Part shown: piece after piece, positions 36,662 through 45,398 of the stretch
Layout: each line of letters begins with the position of its first letter
Numbering within the stretch: position 1 is the first letter of the stretch
Assembly: GCF_004519315.1 (NCBI RefSeq)
Contig: NZ_SOZE01000003.1
Span: 310,001-374,000 of the forward strand
DNA from: Mucilaginibacter psychrotolerans
Lineage (GTDB): Bacteria; Bacteroidota; Bacteroidia; Sphingobacteriales; Sphingobacteriaceae
Direction: 5' to 3'
DNA length: 64,000 bases
Notes under the pieces: generated by a model
Told to the model about the DNA's origin: nothing
Databases searched by the model: none
What the model saw: the letters and a program-made list of their open reading frames with translations, nothing else
Program-made: the position numbers and the translations under genes

Positions 36662-36871
36662 ATGAAAAAATTACTACCTCTGATGTTGCTTATTGTTTCT
36701 GTAAGCATCTACTCTTGCCAAAAAGAACATAGCGTTAAGCCAGCTTCTATGGGTTCTATCTCTGCTAAACTGAAAAAAGATACTACGCCGCCGTCGTTCA
36801 AAGTATCAAGAGATACTACGCCGCCGTCAAAATCAACTGCAGCAAGAGATACTACTCCTCCAACGAAATAA
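36662..36871 (+). CDS. Small lipoprotein with RDTTPP repeats
   Basis: The 69-residue protein has a signal peptide with lipobox IYSC (Cys19) and a hydrophilic tail in which DTTPPS or DTTPPT occurs three times, each preceded by Lys or Arg. The repeats are also near-identical in DNA. It is similar in design to the DSPK lipoproteins at 46470-47418. Function unknown; a terminator hairpin follows. Confidence 0.75.
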   Translation: MKKLLPLMLLIVSVSIYSCQKEHSVKPASMGSISAKLKKDTTPPSFKVSRDTTPPSKSTAARDTTPPTK

Positions 36872-36900
36872 TACCTTCTTTTAGAGGTTTTTAACTATAC

Positions 36901-36930
36901 AAGCCTGTGCATTTATGCATGGGCTTTTTT
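36901..36930 (+). terminator. Terminator of the small RDTTPP lipoprotein gene
   Basis: AAGCCTGTGCAT (36901-36912) pairs imperfectly with ATGCATGGGCTT (36915-36926) and is followed by a T-run. Confidence 0.75.
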
Positions 36931-37171
36931 GTTGATAGAAATTCTGAAACAATATAGATCATTAAGCATGGGTAAAGTCTCTATCATGACAATGAACTAA
37001 GCCCCCCTTTTGCATAGAAAGAGAAACCTTCCCATATGATCCTCCTGATATTGTTTAGCCTTTAAACACGCCAATAACACCGTACAATTTTAACATAAAG
37101 CCACTTATTTTGATAATGTTTAAAGGTGTCAGACGCTGAAAAATATCTGGAGCATTAAAAATAATTAGTCA

Positions 37172-37381
37172 ATGCCGACCATTTTACCCTCTAATATATT
37201 TGTCTTTAAGTTAATAGGAAAATCCCGAAAGTTGCTTGAAAAGCAACCAGATCGTAGAACATTCGCTGATTTTTGGCTTAGTTTATTTGGGCAAAAGAAA
37301 GCTGAAGCCGGTGAGGTTTACGGGGCAAGTCAGCTCAAAAAACCTGCAGCGCCGTTCGCAAAAAAGTCCGAAATGACCTGA
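37172..37381 (+). CDS. Possible small basic protein, doubtful
   Basis: An open frame of 69 codons with a Lys-rich product (KLIGKSRKLLEKQPDRR, FADFWLSLFG) ends 2 bases before the convergent RluA gene. No family was recognised and no -7 box or ribosome site is obvious. If it is not real, 36931-37383 is an empty stretch of about 450 bp in which I see nothing else. Confidence 0.3.
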   Translation: MPTILPSNIFVFKLIGKSRKLLEKQPDRRTFADFWLSLFGQKKAEAGEVYGASQLKKPAAPFAKKSEMT

Positions 37382-37383
37382 TC

Positions 37384-38103
37384 TTAACTATCAAACTTAT
37401 CTAATAGCTTCAGCAGCGTCTCAAAATCTTTGGGGTATGGTGCATGAATAGTTACATCATCTCCGTTAACCAGCTTAAACGTTACCTCATAGGCGTGCAA
37501 GGCAAAGCGTTTCATTATCGGCAGCTCTTCCTGGTCTTTGCCCAACTGGTATTTGCGTTTTAGCTTTGACAGGAAAACGGGCAGCCCCTTATACATGTCG
37601 TCGCCGGCAATAGCGGCGCGCTGAGAAGCCAAATGGATGCGGATCTGGTGCATACGGCCGGTTACCGGTCGGCACTCTACCAAAGTATAATGCTTATAGT
37701 ATTTTAACGATTGAAACCATGTTTCGGCGCGTTTACCCTCCTGGCGGCTGATGGTTACATTGCCTTTACCTACGTTGAGGATGGGCAGATCGATAAACAA
37801 CTCCTCGAAAACATGTGTGCCATCAATTACGGCGTGGTACACTTTCTTAACTTTACGCCGTTCAAACTGCATACTCACTGCGCGGTATGCTTCCGGGTTT
37901 TTAGCAATAATAAGTGCACCCGAAGTCTCTTTATCAAGCCGGTGGCATACCTGCGCATCATCGCTGTACTGTTTGGCCAAACGCAGCATATTAATCTCGC
38001 CGCCTTCGCGTTCATCAAGCGAACTGATAAACGGGGGCTTGTTTACTACAATGATGTCATCATCTTCAAAAAGTATCAGGTCGGCAAATTTCGGGAACTT
38101 CAT
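37384..38103 (-). CDS. RluA-family RNA pseudouridine synthase
   Basis: The 239-residue enzyme lacks an S4 domain and begins directly with the catalytic fold. DIIVVNKPPFISSLD and CHRLDKETSGALIIAKN carry the catalytic Asp, and RPVTGRMHQIRIHLA and FALHAYEVTF complete the signature. It isomerises uridines in rRNA or tRNA; the exact site is unknown. Confidence 0.93.
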   Translation of the reverse strand: MKFPKFADLILFEDDDIIVVNKPPFISSLDEREGGEINMLRLAKQYSDDAQVCHRLDKETSGALIIAKNPEAYRAVSMQFERRKVKKVYHAVIDGTHVFEELFIDLPILNVGKGNVTISRQEGKRAETWFQSLKYYKHYTLVECRPVTGRMHQIRIHLASQRAAIAGDDMYKGLPVFLSKLKRKYQLGKDQEELPIMKRFALHAYEVTFKLVNGDDVTIHAPYPKDFETLLKLLDKFDS

Positions 38104-38284
38104 ATTTTATTATAGCCTGCAAAAATACGGTTTATTAAATTAATACGCCGCATTCCCTGCAACCGCGGAACACAAATCTTATTTACACGAGTTACTATCG
38201 CTGAGAAATCAAACATAAACCATCTACCTAAAATAAAATACATCATCCGCACAGAAAAAACAAAAGCCGAAGAAAAAGGATTTT

Positions 38285-38470
38285 TTGAGAAAAATTAAAG
38301 ACACCATCGGAGAGCTTTGGGAAGGTACCAAAGATACTGCGGAAGTTTTGAAGGATAAGTCGAAGATAAATTTTACAGCGATGGCGGCAAAAACTAATGT
38401 GGCCACTAAGGCCAAAGCAGCAACAAAGCGAGCTACCGTAGTCCGCAAAAAAGCTGTTGCCAAAGCCTAA
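38285..38470 (+). CDS. Small Lys/Ala-rich protein with histone H1-like tail
   Basis: The 61-residue product starts at TTG, preceded by a good purine-rich site (GAAAAAGGA about 5 bases upstream); no ATG exists in frame. The N-terminal half is an amphipathic helix (KIKDTIGELWEGTKDTAEVL). The C-terminal half is very basic (ATKAKAATKRATVVRKK), like histone H1 or AlgP tails that bind DNA. A terminator hairpin follows within 30 bp, supporting a real transcript. Function not assigned. Confidence 0.6.
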   Translation: MRKIKDTIGELWEGTKDTAEVLKDKSKINFTAMAAKTNVATKAKAATKRATVVRKKAVAKA

Positions 38471-38497
38471 GGCTTTAATAGATTTTGCTAATTAGTA

Positions 38498-38528
38498 ACA
38501 GGCTGCCATCGGTTGATGGGGGCCTGTT
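38498..38528 (+). terminator. Terminator before purK
   Basis: AACAGGCTGCCATC pairs with GATGGGGGCCTGTTTG with one bulge, then TTTA follows. It ends the small basic-protein transcript and lies upstream of the purK promoter. Confidence 0.75.
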
Positions 38529-38605
38529 TGTTTATCCGGCATCCGCCCGGCTGATGTATGGACCAATTTTTAGCAACGTAAATGAGCATTTCAAAAGAAT
38601 TAGGT

Positions 38606-38613
38606 TAAATTTG
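38606..38613 (+). promoter_or_regulatory. Candidate -7 box of purK
   Basis: TAAATTTG fits TAnnTTTG and ends 9 bases before the chosen ATG at 38623. It supports that start over an in-frame one at 38485. Confidence 0.5.
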
Positions 38614-38622
38614 TGCCATAAA

Positions 38623-39762
38623 ATGAAAGCATTCTACGGCGATTTACGATTAGGTATCTTGGGCGGTGGCCAGTTGGGCCGCATGCTGATACAACAGGCC
38701 ATCAATTACAACGTCACCATTAAGGTGCTTGATCCCGACCGCGAAGCCCCCTGCCGCCGGCTTTGCAATGAATTTATCGTTGGTTCGCTGAGCGATTACG
38801 AAACTGTTTACAACTTCGGCAAAAAGGTAGACATGCTTACCATAGAAATTGAAAAGGTAAACGTAGATGCGCTGGAGCAGTTGGAGAAAGAGGGTGTTGT
38901 GGTTTATCCGCAATCGCGCATCATCCGTTTGATACAGGATAAGGGCCTGCAAAAGCAGTTCTTTAAAGAGAATGAAATCCCTACTGCCGAGTTCCAGATC
39001 ATATCATCGGCGCAGCAGCTAAAAGAAAGTCAATTTCCATTCCCATACATCCAAAAACTTCGCCGCGATGGTTACGATGGCAAGGGCGTTTACAAAGTAT
39101 TAGACGAAAGTTACCTGGCAGGTGCTTTTACCGAACCGAGCCTGGTGGAACGGATGATAGATTTTGAGAAAGAGATTGCCGTAATAGTAGCCCGTAATGA
39201 AAATGGTGAGGTAAAAACCTTCCCGCTGGTAGAAATGGAGTTTAATCCTCAAGCTAACCTGGTAGAATTTTTAATTTCACCCTCTACCCTGCCCTTCGAA
39301 GTGCAGCAGGAAGCAGAAAGCATCGCCAAAAAAATAGCCGAAACATTAAATATAGTGGGCCTGCTGGCCGTAGAGATGTTTTTGGATAAAAACGGACAGA
39401 TACTGGTGAACGAATTGGCACCGCGCCCGCATAACAGTGGTCACCAAAGCATAGAGGGTAACGTGGTATCGCAGTTTGAGCAGCACCTTCGCGCTATATT
39501 TAACCAGCCCCTGGGCGAGACCGCATGCCTGAGCAACGCCATTATGGTAAACGTGTTAGGTGAGGCTGGGTACGAAGGACCCGCCGTTTACCAGGGCATT
39601 GAAAAGATATTGAAGTGCGCTGGCGTGTATGTACACCTTTATGGCAAAGCCTTAACCAAACCTTTCCGCAAAATGGGGCATGTTACCATTATAGATAATG
39701 ATAGGGAGAAAGCGATAGAAAAAGCAAGGTACGTGCAGGAAACGTTGAAAGTGATTGCATAG
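38623..39762 (+). CDS. purK: 5-(carboxyamino)imidazole ribonucleotide synthase
   Basis: PurK carboxylates AIR to N5-CAIR with ATP and bicarbonate. The 379-residue ATP-grasp protein has LGILGGGQLGRMLIQ at the N-terminus, PYIQKLRRDGYDGKGVYKV, VNELAPRPHNSGHQSIEG and SQFEQHLRAIF. Its product is used by PurE, encoded 1.5 kb downstream. The start is set by the glycine-rich N-terminus and the promoter box; a terminator lies within the upstream extension. Confidence 0.96.
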   Translation: MKAFYGDLRLGILGGGQLGRMLIQQAINYNVTIKVLDPDREAPCRRLCNEFIVGSLSDYETVYNFGKKVDMLTIEIEKVNVDALEQLEKEGVVVYPQSRIIRLIQDKGLQKQFFKENEIPTAEFQIISSAQQLKESQFPFPYIQKLRRDGYDGKGVYKVLDESYLAGAFTEPSLVERMIDFEKEIAVIVARNENGEVKTFPLVEMEFNPQANLVEFLISPSTLPFEVQQEAESIAKKIAETLNIVGLLAVEMFLDKNGQILVNELAPRPHNSGHQSIEGNVVSQFEQHLRAIFNQPLGETACLSNAIMVNVLGEAGYEGPAVYQGIEKILKCAGVYVHLYGKALTKPFRKMGHVTIIDNDREKAIEKARYVQETLKVIA

Positions 39763-39782
39763 CCGCAAACAACCTAAACCTA

Positions 39783-40322
39783 ATGATAAAAAAGCTTAGC
39801 GCTTCACTAATCATACTTGCGTTATTTACCACAGTTGCCGCCTTCGGGCAAAATATGGTAAAGCAAAACCTTGCAGGCATTGCCACCATCGATTTCCCCG
39901 CAGAACCAGGCGAATCTGCTATACCCAACGGTTTCGGTAAATTTTTCAAATTAGTGGAATCCACCCAAAATTACATTGCTGTTGTTATCAATATCGATAC
40001 CGCAAAAGTTAACATCAGGTCTTCGGCAGATCTCGATCTGTTTTATTCTGGTGTTGTTGAAGGCGCGGCAGATTCTACACAAAACCGCAGGCGTATTTAT
40101 ACAAAACAAATTATGGCAGGAAAGTATAAAGGGGTAGAATTTAAATATTTGGATGAGTCTACAGCACGGAAATTCACAACATACCAGCGTATTGTTTACC
40201 TTGATGCAACTTTATTGATGTACAGCTTTAATGTTTACGATGACCAACATGCAATGAACGCCGAACGCGACAGGTTTTTAAATTCGTTTACAATTACAAA
40301 AACAACCGCAAAGCAGTTATAA
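39783..40322 (+). CDS. Exported protein of unknown function
   Basis: The 179-residue protein has a signal peptide (VAAFGQ, about residue 22) and a mixed alpha/beta body with DLDLFYSGVVEGA, GKYKGVEFKYLDES and a C-terminal MNAERDRFLNSFTI. The last part resembles the end of many small Bacteroidota exported proteins, but I assign no family. It starts 20 bp after purK. Confidence 0.7.
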   Translation: MIKKLSASLIILALFTTVAAFGQNMVKQNLAGIATIDFPAEPGESAIPNGFGKFFKLVESTQNYIAVVINIDTAKVNIRSSADLDLFYSGVVEGAADSTQNRRRIYTKQIMAGKYKGVEFKYLDESTARKFTTYQRIVYLDATLLMYSFNVYDDQHAMNAERDRFLNSFTITKTTAKQL

Positions 40323-40426
40323 CGCAAACTATCGTTGGTCACAGCATTTAGCTGTTCCGTCACATTTATTTTCGAAAACAATCCCGGTGGGGTAATATTG
40401 GCATAACACCAAAATAATTACACACC

Positions 40427-41266
40427 ATGATCAAATCGAAGCCCTTTTGGGTCGGCACTATCTTGTTGGCTTTAATTCCTCTCCTTGTACTCGATATCCC
40501 GAAACACTATATCGACTGGGTGAAGGAAGTGCATGATGAAACCATCGAAACGGTTTATAATAGCTACAAACTAAACCAGGCGCAGAAAAAACAAGTACTC
40601 GAACACATTTTAGCAGCCAATCATTACCTGATGGCGATGATGTACATCAAAAGCTTTTTAAGCCTGATTCTGCTATTTTTGGGTGTTTACTTTTTTATCC
40701 AATATAAGCGGCAACGCGGCTTTGAATTTTGGAGATCATCCAGCATTATCATCCTGTTTTTAACCACAACAACTGCCCTCAAAATTTTCTCCTGGTATAG
40801 TTTCGCCGGCAACGACAAGATAAAATTACTACCCACTTCTGCCGCAGACACTACGCTCAGCCATATCTACAATACTCATTTTAAAGGCAAAGTGGTGTAT
40901 GTTGATTTTTGGGGCACCACCTGTGGCCCCTGCCTGGAGGAGTTTCGGAATTTTACAAAACCCTTAAAAGAGAAATACCAAAACAGAAATGATATTGCCT
41001 ACCTGTACATCTGCGGCGGGCATGAAGCTGTTTGGCGGCAACAGCTCATAAAGTATAATATTGAAGGCAGCCATATCTTCCTGGGTCAACAAGCATATGC
41101 CAGCCTTTACAAACAAGCTATTAAGGGAAGCAAGGATACTATGGTTTACATGCCGAGATATTTGATCATGAACAAGGCAGGCAAAATTGTAGAAACCAGT
41201 GCAGCGCAGCCGAGCAATAAAAACGCAATATCCCGCCAACTTGATAAATATTTAGCATTTAATTAA
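40427..41266 (+). CDS. TlpA-like thiol-disulfide oxidoreductase, membrane-anchored
   Basis: The 279-residue protein has membrane helices at about residues 8-24, 68-92 and 103-123 and a periplasmic thioredoxin domain from about 140. The redox motif is [15 protein letters not shown] (CGPC). The later [14 protein letters not shown] and [15 protein letters not shown] (cis-Pro in MPRY) fit TlpA/ResA proteins that reduce exported disulfides. It lies between purK and purE but is unrelated to purine synthesis. Confidence 0.88.
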   Translation: MIKSKPFWVGTILLALIPLLVLDIPKHYIDWVKEVHDETIETVYNSYKLNQAQKKQVLEHILAANHYLMAMMYIKSFLSLILLFLGVYFFIQYKRQRGFEFWRSSSIIILFLTTTTALKIFSWYSFAGNDKIKLLPTSAADTTLSHIYNTHFKGKVVYVDFWGTTCGPCLEEFRNFTKPLKEKYQNRNDIAYLYICGGHEAVWRQQLIKYNIEGSHIFLGQQAYASLYKQAIKGSKDTMVYMPRYLIMNKAGKIVETSAAQPSNKNAISRQLDKYLAFN

Positions 41267-41316
41267 AATTTGACCATTTTTGGCGAGGCAACAAACAGGC
41301 CTGTAATTGTACAAAA

Positions 41317-41808
41317 ATGAGCCAAGCAAAAATAGCCATTATTATGGGCAGCAAATCCGACCTGAATATTATGCAGGATGCTGCGGATGTATTAAAAGAA
41401 CTGGGCGTAGATTACGAGATAACCGTGGTATCGGCCCATCGTACGCCGGATAGAATGTTTACGTATGCCCGCGCGGCTGCCGACCGTGGCATTAAGGTAA
41501 TTATAGCCGGTGCCGGTGGTGCTGCGCATTTACCGGGCATGGTTGCTTCGTTAACCCACTTGCCCGTAATTGGCGTACCCGTAAAATCAAGCAATTCTAT
41601 CGATGGCTGGGATTCTATCCTGAGCATACTGCAAATGCCGAACGGCATACCCGTGGCCACCGTGGCGCTCAATGCTGCAAAAAACGCAGGCATACTGGCC
41701 GCACAGATATTATCTACTGCCGATGAACAGCTGGTAATTAATTTGAAGGCTTTTAAAGAAGAGCTGGCCAGGAAAGCAGAGGAATCGGCTGAAGAATTGG
41801 AGTCTTAA
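41317..41808 (+). CDS. purE: N5-carboxyaminoimidazole ribonucleotide mutase
   Basis: PurE rearranges N5-CAIR to CAIR. At 163 residues it is the class I enzyme. Motifs are [43 protein letters not shown] and [16 protein letters not shown]. PurK lies upstream, with two envelope genes between them. A terminator lies 47 bp beyond the stop. Confidence 0.96.
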   Translation: MSQAKIAIIMGSKSDLNIMQDAADVLKELGVDYEITVVSAHRTPDRMFTYARAAADRGIKVIIAGAGGAAHLPGMVASLTHLPVIGVPVKSSNSIDGWDSILSILQMPNGIPVATVALNAAKNAGILAAQILSTADEQLVINLKAFKEELARKAEESAEELES

Positions 41809-41854
41809 GTCGGAAGCCCTGAGTCAAAAGTCTTAGTAGAACGACCATAATAGC

Positions 41855-41890
41855 AAAGCCCGAAACCTTGACATCAAGACTTCGGGCTTT
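41855..41890. terminator. Bidirectional terminator between purE and trxB
   Basis: AAAGCCCGAA (41855-41864) pairs perfectly with TTCGGGCTTT (41881-41890), with an inner CTTGA/TCAAG stem. A T-run follows on the plus strand and a shorter one on the minus strand. It separates convergent genes. Confidence 0.88.
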
Positions 41891-41917
41891 TTCGACTTAA
41901 GACTTATCACTTAAAGC

Positions 41918-42874
41918 TTATGCAGTTACCACATGCTCTTTGGCGGCAAGGTAACGTTCTGCATCTATAGCGGCCATACAGCCTGTGCCTGCGGCCGTTA
42001 CGGCCTGGCGGTAGATGTGGTCTTGCGCATCGCCGCAGCAGAAAACGCCTTCAACGTTTGTTTCGGTAGAGCCGGGGCGGGTGATGATATAGCCCGTAGC
42101 ATCCATATTCAGCCAACCCTGGAAAATATCGGTGTTTGGTTTATGGCCAATGGCTACAAAGAAGCCTGTAACATCCAAAACAGTGGTTTCATTAGTTACA
42201 TTGTTGCATACTTTAACCGCGTTAACGCTTTGGCCGTCGCCCAATATTTCAATGGTATCGGTATTGTAAAGTATCTCTATGTTCGGCGTGTTAAGCACAC
42301 GGTGAACCATAGCTTTAGAGGCGCGGAACTCACCGCGGCGAACGATCATGTACACTTTGCGGGCCAGTTTAGCCAAATAGGTAGCTTCTTCGGCAGCAGT
42401 ATCCCCTGCCCCTACTATCGCTACATCTTGCCCCTTAAAAAAGAAGCCATCGCATACGGCGCAGGCAGATACGCCAAAGCCGCTGTATTTTTGTTCGGAC
42501 TCTAAACCCAACCATTTTGCAGATGCGCCGGTAGATACGATAACCGTATCTGCCAGGATGGTTTTGCTTTCATCAACCACCACTTTATGCGGTAGTGACG
42601 AAAAATCTACCGAACTTACATATCCAAAACGGATATCGGTACCCAGGCGCTCGGCCTGTTTCCGAAAATCTTCCATCATCTCGGGGCCCATGATGCCATC
42701 AGGGTAACCAGGAAAATTCTCTACATCAGTAGTTTGGGTAAGCTGCCCGCCGGCAAGCATACCGGTGTACATTACCGGCTTAAGATCTGCACGCGAAGCG
42801 TAGATTGCTGCCGTATAACCGGCAGGACCTGAACCTATAATCAGGCATTTAACGTGTTCTATATCTTGTGACAT
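41918..42874 (-). CDS. trxB: Thioredoxin reductase
   Basis: TrxB passes electrons from NADPH through FAD to thioredoxin. The 318-residue protein has IIGSGPAGYTAAIYASRADL, the redox motif SACAVCDGFFFKG, the NADPH-site VGAGDTAAEEATYLAKL, and GVFCCGDAQDHIYRQAVTAA. Length and motifs are normal for the low-molecular-weight bacterial form. The thioredoxin gene is not adjacent. Confidence 0.96.
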   Translation of the reverse strand: MSQDIEHVKCLIIGSGPAGYTAAIYASRADLKPVMYTGMLAGGQLTQTTDVENFPGYPDGIMGPEMMEDFRKQAERLGTDIRFGYVSSVDFSSLPHKVVVDESKTILADTVIVSTGASAKWLGLESEQKYSGFGVSACAVCDGFFFKGQDVAIVGAGDTAAEEATYLAKLARKVYMIVRRGEFRASKAMVHRVLNTPNIEILYNTDTIEILGDGQSVNAVKVCNNVTNETTVLDVTGFFVAIGHKPNTDIFQGWLNMDATGYIITRPGSTETNVEGVFCCGDAQDHIYRQAVTAAGTGCMAAIDAERYLAAKEHVVTA

Positions 42875-42962
42875 TTTATTATTCTTTCTATGAAATATGA
42901 TGCGAATTTAATAAAAAGACGGCCAGCCATAGTCAACTATCCGTAAAACTTATCAACGTTGG

Positions 42963-44138
42963 CTACCTCCCTTTGTTAGCCTTCAACACTCTGATGAAAT
43001 TATCACCTAATATCTTCTCCACATCCTTTTTAGAGTAGCCTATGTTAAACAGTTCTGCGGTTATCTTAGGATAATCGGTAACGCTATCCAACCCAAGCGG
43101 ATAAGACTCCGCGCCGTCGAAGTCAGAGCCGATGCCTACATGATCTACCCCCATCAGTTTCACCATATAATCGATATGTTTAATGAGCATGCTCAACGGT
43201 GGGCGCAGCTGGTCTGCCTCAGTTTTGTTCAGTGCGTTGAGACGGATGCTGGCCAGGTCGTAATCTTTGTAAATCACCCTTAATGAATCGAACTGCGGCT
43301 TATGCCTGGCCATAAAGGCGGCGTGCTTCCCCTCGTAGGTACTATCTATAAAACCGCTATAAAAATTCAGGAACACTACCCCGCCGTTATCGGCTATGGC
43401 TTTTAGCTGGTAATCTTTAAGGTTACGGCGGAAGGGGTTCAATGCATAAGCGCAACTGTGCGATGCGATGACCGGCTTGGTAGTAATGGCCATTACATCC
43501 TTAAAGGTTTGCTCTCCGGGGTGCGAAAGATCTATCATCACCCCTTCATCGTTCAGTTTTTTTACGATTTGCTTGCCCAATTCTGTAAGGCCTTTGTGTT
43601 GCAGGCTATCGCCGTGCAGGGTTTCGTCGCGTGCCGAAGTTGCCCAACTGGTGCTATTGTTCCAGGTAAGGGTGAGGTAGCACATGCCGCGTTTTACCAG
43701 GCTGTCTATATAATCCAGCCGGTCTTCTATCATGTGGCCGCCTTCCACGCCAACCATGGCTGCCAGTTTATGTTGCTTTACGGCCTTCTTCAGGTCCTTT
43801 GCAGTGGTCACCAGCATCATCTTATCGGGGTTGCGGTTGATGAGGGCCTGCAACGAATCTATCTCGCGGTTGGCGTATGCGTAGGCCGTGCCATTGCCAT
43901 ACTGGTCGCCGCACCAGATGGAGAAAACCTGCACATCAAGTCCACCTGTTTTAGCGCGCACCAAATCGAAGTTGCCGGTAGCCTGTAGTTTGCCTGCATC
44001 GTTGCCGGTGATGAGTTCGTTGGAGAGGATATCGTTATGGGTATCAACCAAAATAGCTCTCTGATGGATTTTTTGGATATCCTGCGCAGAAAGTTTCAAG
44101 GCAGATAAGAAAATTAAGGGCAGCAACAGTTTTTTCAT
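42963..44138 (-). CDS. Exported M19 (renal-type) dipeptidase
   Basis: The 391-residue protein starts with a signal peptide (LKLSAQD, about residue 18). Zinc ligands of family M19 are visible in ILVDTHNDI, MVGVEGGHMIED, VIASHSCAYAL and VGIGSDFDGAES. The enzyme cleaves dipeptides, including some with D-residues, in the periplasm. An in-frame ATG 12 codons upstream was not used because it would extend the signal peptide. Confidence 0.92.
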   Translation of the reverse strand: MKKLLLPLIFLSALKLSAQDIQKIHQRAILVDTHNDILSNELITGNDAGKLQATGNFDLVRAKTGGLDVQVFSIWCGDQYGNGTAYAYANREIDSLQALINRNPDKMMLVTTAKDLKKAVKQHKLAAMVGVEGGHMIEDRLDYIDSLVKRGMCYLTLTWNNSTSWATSARDETLHGDSLQHKGLTELGKQIVKKLNDEGVMIDLSHPGEQTFKDVMAITTKPVIASHSCAYALNPFRRNLKDYQLKAIADNGGVVFLNFYSGFIDSTYEGKHAAFMARHKPQFDSLRVIYKDYDLASIRLNALNKTEADQLRPPLSMLIKHIDYMVKLMGVDHVGIGSDFDGAESYPLGLDSVTDYPKITAELFNIGYSKKDVEKILGDNFIRVLKANKGR

Positions 44139-44217
44139 GCTTGGAAGATAGGAAAATCTGCTTGGATTTTTCAAATCAAAAAACTGCGGCGGTCGTTATT
44201 GATGACACGGCACAAAA

Positions 44218-44247
44218 AAGGGAGGAACAATTGTTTGCCTCTCCCTT
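44218..44247 (-). terminator. Terminator of the sigma/protease operon
   Basis: AAGGGAG (44218-44224) pairs with CTCCCTT (44241-44247), with a T-run on the minus strand beyond. It lies 22 bp after the protease stop. Confidence 0.7.
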
Positions 44248-44269
44248 ACTATATAGTAAATTTTTGGAG

Positions 44270-45379
44270 TTACTGATTGTAAACTTTTACAATGAAAACG
44301 TAGTTACGCAACTTTTTTAACTGTTGCGGACGACTCAATCCGGCCAAAGTGTTCTTGCTATTGAGCGTTAAAGCCTTGTTGTTCAAAGAATCAAGCGGGA
44401 TATCCTGTATAGTTTTTAATATAGATGCCGATTTTTTAGCGAAAGCAACGCCCTGTGTTTGGGTCTGCCTTCCGCTAATAATTCCGATAACATTTCCTTT
44501 AGAATCGAAAAGCGGGCCGCCACTGTTACCCGGGTTTACAGGCACCGATACCATATACTCCGCTGTATCGCCTTTAAAACCGGCATCAGAGGTAAGTGAG
44601 CCCGGCCCAAAAACCGCAGCATCAGTAGGATAACCCAAGGTGTAAACATCTTCGCCCAAATCGCTCTTCCCTTTTTTGAAACCGTATGGTATGGCACCAA
44701 TATTTTTAAAAGACGGGTCGTTTATTTGCAACACGGCCATATCATGGATTGGGTCGGTAGAGATCACTTTGGTATGGAACGATTCGCCATCTGCATTTTG
44801 CACATATACAGAATCTGCGCCATCAACTACGTGGAGATTTGTTAATATAAAGCCATCAGAAGATAAAGCGAATCCTGTACCCCTGTATTTTGCTGTGATT
44901 ACCGGCCCGGTAGATTTAACGCCGCCTTTAATGATATCATTAGTTTTAACCTCAAGCTGCTTGGTTGAATTTTCAACCTGGTTAACCTTGCTGGCTAATT
45001 GCTGGTACCTTGGATCCTGATTAGTTAAGTACCCGGTAAAAAACAACGTGCATAGTGTTGCAAATATCGCAATTGAAGCCGCTACCGATATTTTAGAGTG
45101 ATGTTGCCTCCATAAGCGTACCACTAATGAGGGGTGCGACATCAGGTCATGCGCCATGGTGTGCACATCAATCTCATCATGGATGGCGTTCAGCCTAAGC
45201 TCCATGGTGTGCCTGTCGTTATATTGCCTTAGTAAACCGGTAAAGTGTTTATGCTCCTCCAGTTTTGCTTCAAGCGCTGCATCTTTATTACGTAATGCAT
45301 CAAATTCCGCGCGTTCCTCAATGGTCATTTCACCATTAAGATACCGTTCGATCATTTCTAAAAGTTGCTCATTTTTCAT
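44270..45379 (-). CDS. Anti-sigma-like / trypsin-like serine protease fusion
   Basis: The 369-residue protein has three parts. Residues 1-95 are cytoplasmic and begin IERYLNGEMTIEERAEFDAL, the pattern seen at the start of many Bacteroidota anti-sigma factors. One membrane helix spans about 97-118. A periplasmic S1C (HtrA/DegP-like) protease follows, with triad His183 (LTNLHVVDG), Asp213 (IHDMAVLQI) and Ser286 (NPGNSGGPL). No PDZ domain follows the protease. The gene is 19 bp downstream of an ECF sigma factor gene. The family knowledge suggests sequestration of that sigma factor; regulation by the protease half is inference. Confidence 0.88.
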   Translation of the reverse strand: MKNEQLLEMIERYLNGEMTIEERAEFDALRNKDAALEAKLEEHKHFTGLLRQYNDRHTMELRLNAIHDEIDVHTMAHDLMSHPSLVVRLWRQHHSKISVAASIAIFATLCTLFFTGYLTNQDPRYQQLASKVNQVENSTKQLEVKTNDIIKGGVKSTGPVITAKYRGTGFALSSDGFILTNLHVVDGADSVYVQNADGESFHTKVISTDPIHDMAVLQINDPSFKNIGAIPYGFKKGKSDLGEDVYTLGYPTDAAVFGPGSLTSDAGFKGDTAEYMVSVPVNPGNSGGPLFDSKGNVIGIISGRQTQTQGVAFAKKSASILKTIQDIPLDSLNNKALTLNSKNTLAGLSRPQQLKKLRNYVFIVKVYNQ

Positions 45380-45398
45380 TTGCTCGCCCCCCGTTCTA

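Noticed and set aside
38485..38622. N-terminal extension of PurK
   Set aside because: It contains a terminator hairpin and a promoter box, and the family N-terminus begins at 38623.
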